A stretch of 64,000 bases of DNA, from contig JAFEAE010000024.1 in NCBI GenBank assembly GCA_018266575.1, positions 62,001 to 126,000 on the forward strand, given 5' to 3'. Shown piece after piece: positions 61,163 to 64,000 of this stretch. The DNA is from Bacteroidota bacterium (lineage in GTDB: Bacteria > Bacteroidota > Bacteroidia > Chitinophagales > Chitinophagaceae). The notes beneath the pieces are model-generated. The model saw nothing but the letters and a program-made list of their open reading frames with translations, was not told where the DNA came from and made no database searches. Every line of letters starts with the position of its first letter. The stretch's first letter is position 1. Both the position numbers and the translations under genes were made by a program.

Positions 61163-64000
61163 ATGAAACAATTTCTACTTGTATTGCTGGCATTAGTCAG
61201 TCTTACAACCGGGAAGCTGGTTGCACAAACGGTCACTTCTCCTTCAGGGTCGGTATCTGTTATACCTGGCGGGAGTTTCACATTGACAAAATCAAGCAGT
61301 GGCTGGAGCGGAAGCGGAAGTTATTCGCTGTCTGTAACTCCAACCACAAGTAATTTTTCGCTTGGCAGTTTCAGTGGTAACAATGCAACGGTTACAGCAT
61401 CTTCATCAGCATCTGCAGGTTCATATACTGTTACGTTAAAAAAAGGATCAACGTCGTCTACCAATACTTTTAAAGTTTATGTTTATACCATAGATGCAGG
61501 TAGCGACCAAACAATTACACTACCGACAAGTTCTGTAAGTTTTACAGGAGCATCTGTAACGAATGGGACTGCACCAGCAGCGACTTCATATTCCTGGACA
61601 CAAACATCGGGGCCTGCCACTGCATCAATCAGTAATGCTACATCTTTAACAACGGCAAGCGCTTCAGGTCTAACAGTTGCAGGTACTTATGTATTCCGCC
61701 TGACAATTAATGGAAATAGTAGTTTGTATAATGAATTAACCGTTACCGTAAACCAGGCACCATCTGCTACGATGAGCCCATCACCGGTTACAATTACCCC
61801 GGGCTCTGTGAGCCTGACAACCTCTGCAAGTAATTTTCCCGGGTCCGGTAACTATAGTTATTCATGGGCGGCATCCCCATCAAGCGGGGTTACGCTACCA
61901 TCAGCAACATCAACAGGAAGTTCAACAACAAAGACTTTTTCATTCACAACTACCGGCACATACATTATAACGGCTACGGTTACACGAAGCACAGGAACAG
62001 CCACCGTTAACGACACTGTATATGTAGTTACCGGTGGAACCAAGGCTTATGGAACTCCGGTATATTCCTCTAATGTTAAAGGCGGCCATGCGATGATCGG
62101 AAATACAATACTTGCTTCAGCATCATATAGCGACAATAACAACAGTTCTTCAAGCACAAGTACTATAATGAATTATTTCAATGTTGCTTCGAACGGTGCA
62201 ACAAGTATTTATGGTAATGACAATTCAGATATGGAATATGTGAATATTGACAATGGCGCTACATCCGGAATTTATAATTCATCGTCGGCAGACTTATCAT
62301 TGCCGTCAGGAACAAACACTATTAAATTCGCACGTTTATACTGGGGGGGACATTTAAGCAGCAGTGATTTCAGCAGTTCAAATCTTACTACAGTAAAAAT
62401 TAAAAACGGAACCGGTAACTATGGCTCAGTAACCATCCCGGCAACACAGGTAAATGTAATATCGCAGACCAACGGTAGTGGCAATACATATTATTTATAC
62501 CAATCTTATGCTGATATTACAAACTTTGTTCAATCACACGGACAAGGCACTTACACCCTTGCTAATATTCCGGCTTCCACTGGTAAATACAGCAATAGTG
62601 AAGGCGGGGCTTATGGAGGATGGACAATTGTGATTGCTTACGAAAATACAAGCATCGCATCATATTATAGTATCCGTATTTATGATGCATTTTTATTAGT
62701 TGCGCAGAATTCATCTGCACAAACAGTTACCTTGAGCAACCTGAATGCACCTAATAATACACTCACGGCATCAGATGCATATTTGTCAACTTTTGCATGG
62801 GAAGGCGATGCCAACCTTGCAGCATCAAGTTCAAATAATGCCGGTGATTATTTACAGATCAATGGGCACACCTATAGCGATGCGATAAACCCTGCGACAA
62901 ATATGTGGAACGGAACAATTTCTAATAACGGAAGTTTTGTAACATCTACAAACCCGAATTATAAAAACCAGATGGGTATTGATATCGATCAGATCAATGT
63001 GGGGGCTAACTATGGCATTACTCCAAATACAACCTCTGTAACCGTGACTTTTGGTACAGAAGCCGACCAATACTATCCAAGCGTTTTCGCCTTCAGCATT
63101 AAGATGAAAGATCCATTGGTAACAATCAACAAAACAGTTACAGGAAGCAAATCTCCTGTTACAAGCTTGTTCGCGAATGAAACGCTCACTTATGTTATAT
63201 CCGGACAAAATACCGGTTCAGGTGATTTAGCAGGTGCATATATTACAGACACCTTGCCAAGTGATGTAACGTATGTTCCGGGTACAATTAAAGTTTATTC
63301 CTATCCATCGGGAACACCGGTAGCTATGACCGATGTTGCCGGAGATGACCAGGCATTTATCTCTACCACCCCATCCGGCAGACAAGTACTTACATTCTAT
63401 GTTGGTACGGGAGCAACAAGAAGTGGTGGTGGTGTACTTGCAGGAGCAACGAGCGACCAGTATAAAGTACAATTCCAGGCAACAACACCTTCAACAGTTA
63501 ATGCATTGACCACAGTTTCAAACACAGCTTATATTACCGGCACAGGTTCGCAATCCGGTAATTTATCAACAACAATTACAAACCAGTCGACAGCAATTAT
63601 CAGCCCGATAAATTCACTGCCGATCAAGATCAGCTCTTTCACTGTAACAAAAGAAGGTGATGATGCTATTATTAAATGGACAACCGTAACCGAAAAAGAT
63701 AACGATCATATGGATGCACAAAGAAGTTCGGACGGAATTAATTTTGAAACAGTAGGCAGTGTAACAGGAAACGGAACAACTACATTAACGCACAATTACC
63801 AGGTTACTGATCCGATAGCAGGTTTATCAGGAATATTATATTATCGCATTAAAGATATAGATATCGATGGAACCGCATCATACAGCACTATCATCGCATT
63901 GCGATTAGACGGATCTTCATTATCAACCAGTTTCTCAGTATATCCGAACCCGTTTGTATCAAACATCAAATTGAACATCAGCAGCACAAAAGAAACCAAT
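61163..64000 (+). CDS. Large secreted protein with DUF11 and T9SS sorting region, cut by window edge
   Basis: The frame opens at ATG 61163 and runs 946 codons to the right edge without a stop. It has a signal peptide (MKQFLLVLLALVSLTTGKLV, cleavage after VA). Ser/Thr-rich immunoglobulin-like domains follow, of PKD or similar type (about 25-270; SYSWTQTSGPATASISN, YSYSWAASPSSGV), then a beta-rich module (about 290-640; KFARLYWGGHLS, YGGWTIVIAYEN). A DUF11 domain (about 652-785) starts VTINKTVTGSKSPVT and contains TDTLPSDVTYVPGTIK. A further beta-sandwich (about 822-915, ISSFTVTKEGDDAIIKWTT) precedes the start of a type A T9SS signal (FSVYPNPFVSNIKLNIS, from about 922). It is presumably exported by type IX secretion and attached to the surface; an adhesin or structural role is inferred. 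Confidence 0.9.
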   Translation, partial: MKQFLLVLLALVSLTTGKLVAQTVTSPSGSVSVIPGGSFTLTKSSSGWSGSGSYSLSVTPTTSNFSLGSFSGNNATVTASSSASAGSYTVTLKKGSTSSTNTFKVYVYTIDAGSDQTITLPTSSVSFTGASVTNGTAPAATSYSWTQTSGPATASISNATSLTTASASGLTVAGTYVFRLTINGNSSLYNELTVTVNQAPSATMSPSPVTITPGSVSLTTSASNFPGSGNYSYSWAASPSSGVTLPSATSTGSSTTKTFSFTTTGTYIITATVTRSTGTATVNDTVYVVTGGTKAYGTPVYSSNVKGGHAMIGNTILASASYSDNNNSSSSTSTIMNYFNVASNGATSIYGNDNSDMEYVNIDNGATSGIYNSSSADLSLPSGTNTIKFARLYWGGHLSSSDFSSSNLTTVKIKNGTGNYGSVTIPATQVNVISQTNGSGNTYYLYQSYADITNFVQSHGQGTYTLANIPASTGKYSNSEGGAYGGWTIVIAYENTSIASYYSIRIYDAFLLVAQNSSAQTVTLSNLNAPNNTLTASDAYLSTFAWEGDANLAASSSNNAGDYLQINGHTYSDAINPATNMWNGTISNNGSFVTSTNPNYKNQMGIDIDQINVGANYGITPNTTSVTVTFGTEADQYYPSVFAFSIKMKDPLVTINKTVTGSKSPVTSLFANETLTYVISGQNTGSGDLAGAYITDTLPSDVTYVPGTIKVYSYPSGTPVAMTDVAGDDQAFISTTPSGRQVLTFYVGTGATRSGGGVLAGATSDQYKVQFQATTPSTVNALTTVSNTAYITGTGSQSGNLSTTITNQSTAIISPINSLPIKISSFTVTKEGDDAIIKWTTVTEKDNDHMDAQRSSDGINFETVGSVTGNGTTTLTHNYQVTDPIAGLSGILYYRIKDIDIDGTASYSTIIALRLDGSSLSTSFSVYPNPFVSNIKLNISSTKETN

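Overview
The window is a 64 kb piece of an AT-rich Bacteroidota chromosome, most likely from a Chitinophagaceae-type lineage. The evidence is several large TonB-dependent or OMP beta-barrel receptors with carboxypeptidase-like N-terminal domains, two LytS/LytTR two-component pairs, a rpmB-rpmG-DUF4295-ftsY block, small Cys-rich DUF6660/HYC_CC_PP-type proteins, a large secreted protein ending in a T9SS-type sorting motif, and promoters of the Bacteroidota form TTTG-N19-TAnnTTTG. That promoter form is seen almost perfectly at tRNA-His, rpmB and the gene at 9583. I see no prophage, IS element, rRNA operon or CRISPR array.

Layout. 1-6531: a truncated TolB/TPR protein, a small unknown gene, and a Crp/Fnr-type regulator divergent from a five-gene run (GcvH-like protein without its lipoyl lysine, SAM methyltransferase, SulP anion transporter, a second paralogous methyltransferase, DUF983). 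Three sites matching TTGAN5ATCAC lie around the regulator. 6532-10213: a rhodanese-like remnant, then a probable metal-related set (DUF6660, TonB receptor, HYC_CC_PP-like protein, Cys-rich peptide). 10300-17000: tRNA-Leu(CAA), a LYS1-like dehydrogenase, a GH13 lipoprotein and a parallel beta-helix protein. 17594-27115: first LytS/LytTR pair, GH3 beta-glucosidase, DUF5916 protein, OMP receptor. 27222-33985: ftsY, DUF4295, rpmG, rpmB, then ppk1-ppx and panB. 34141-45520: orphan TonB receptor, second LytS/LytTR pair, antiquitin-like aldehyde dehydrogenase, OmpA-family protein, subtilase, DinB. 45590-56750: MFS transporter with a lost canonical start, tail-specific protease, tRNA-His, DUF445, OMP receptor paralog, DUF4407, and the 5-oxoprolinase operon pxpB-pxpC-pxpA. 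57003-64000: topA, a SirB1-like protein, and a giant secreted T9SS cargo cut by the window edge.

Working together. The clearest regulatory unit is the Crp/Fnr gene with its divergent operon: one operator sits about 41.5 bp upstream of the inferred start of the operon mRNA, the classical activator position, while another overlaps the regulator's own promoter. The ppk1-ppx pair covers polyphosphate synthesis and breakdown. The pxpBCA genes form a complete 5-oxoproline hydrolase. The LYS1-like dehydrogenase and the ALDH7-like dehydrogenase could be the two ends of saccharopine-type lysine breakdown, though they are 28 kb apart.

The most striking unexplained structure is a series of about ten intergenic loci. 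Each is built from a short word repeated directly and then inverted to make a long hairpin, with a different word at most loci. At one such locus the downstream MFS gene has no usable ATG/GTG/TTG start.
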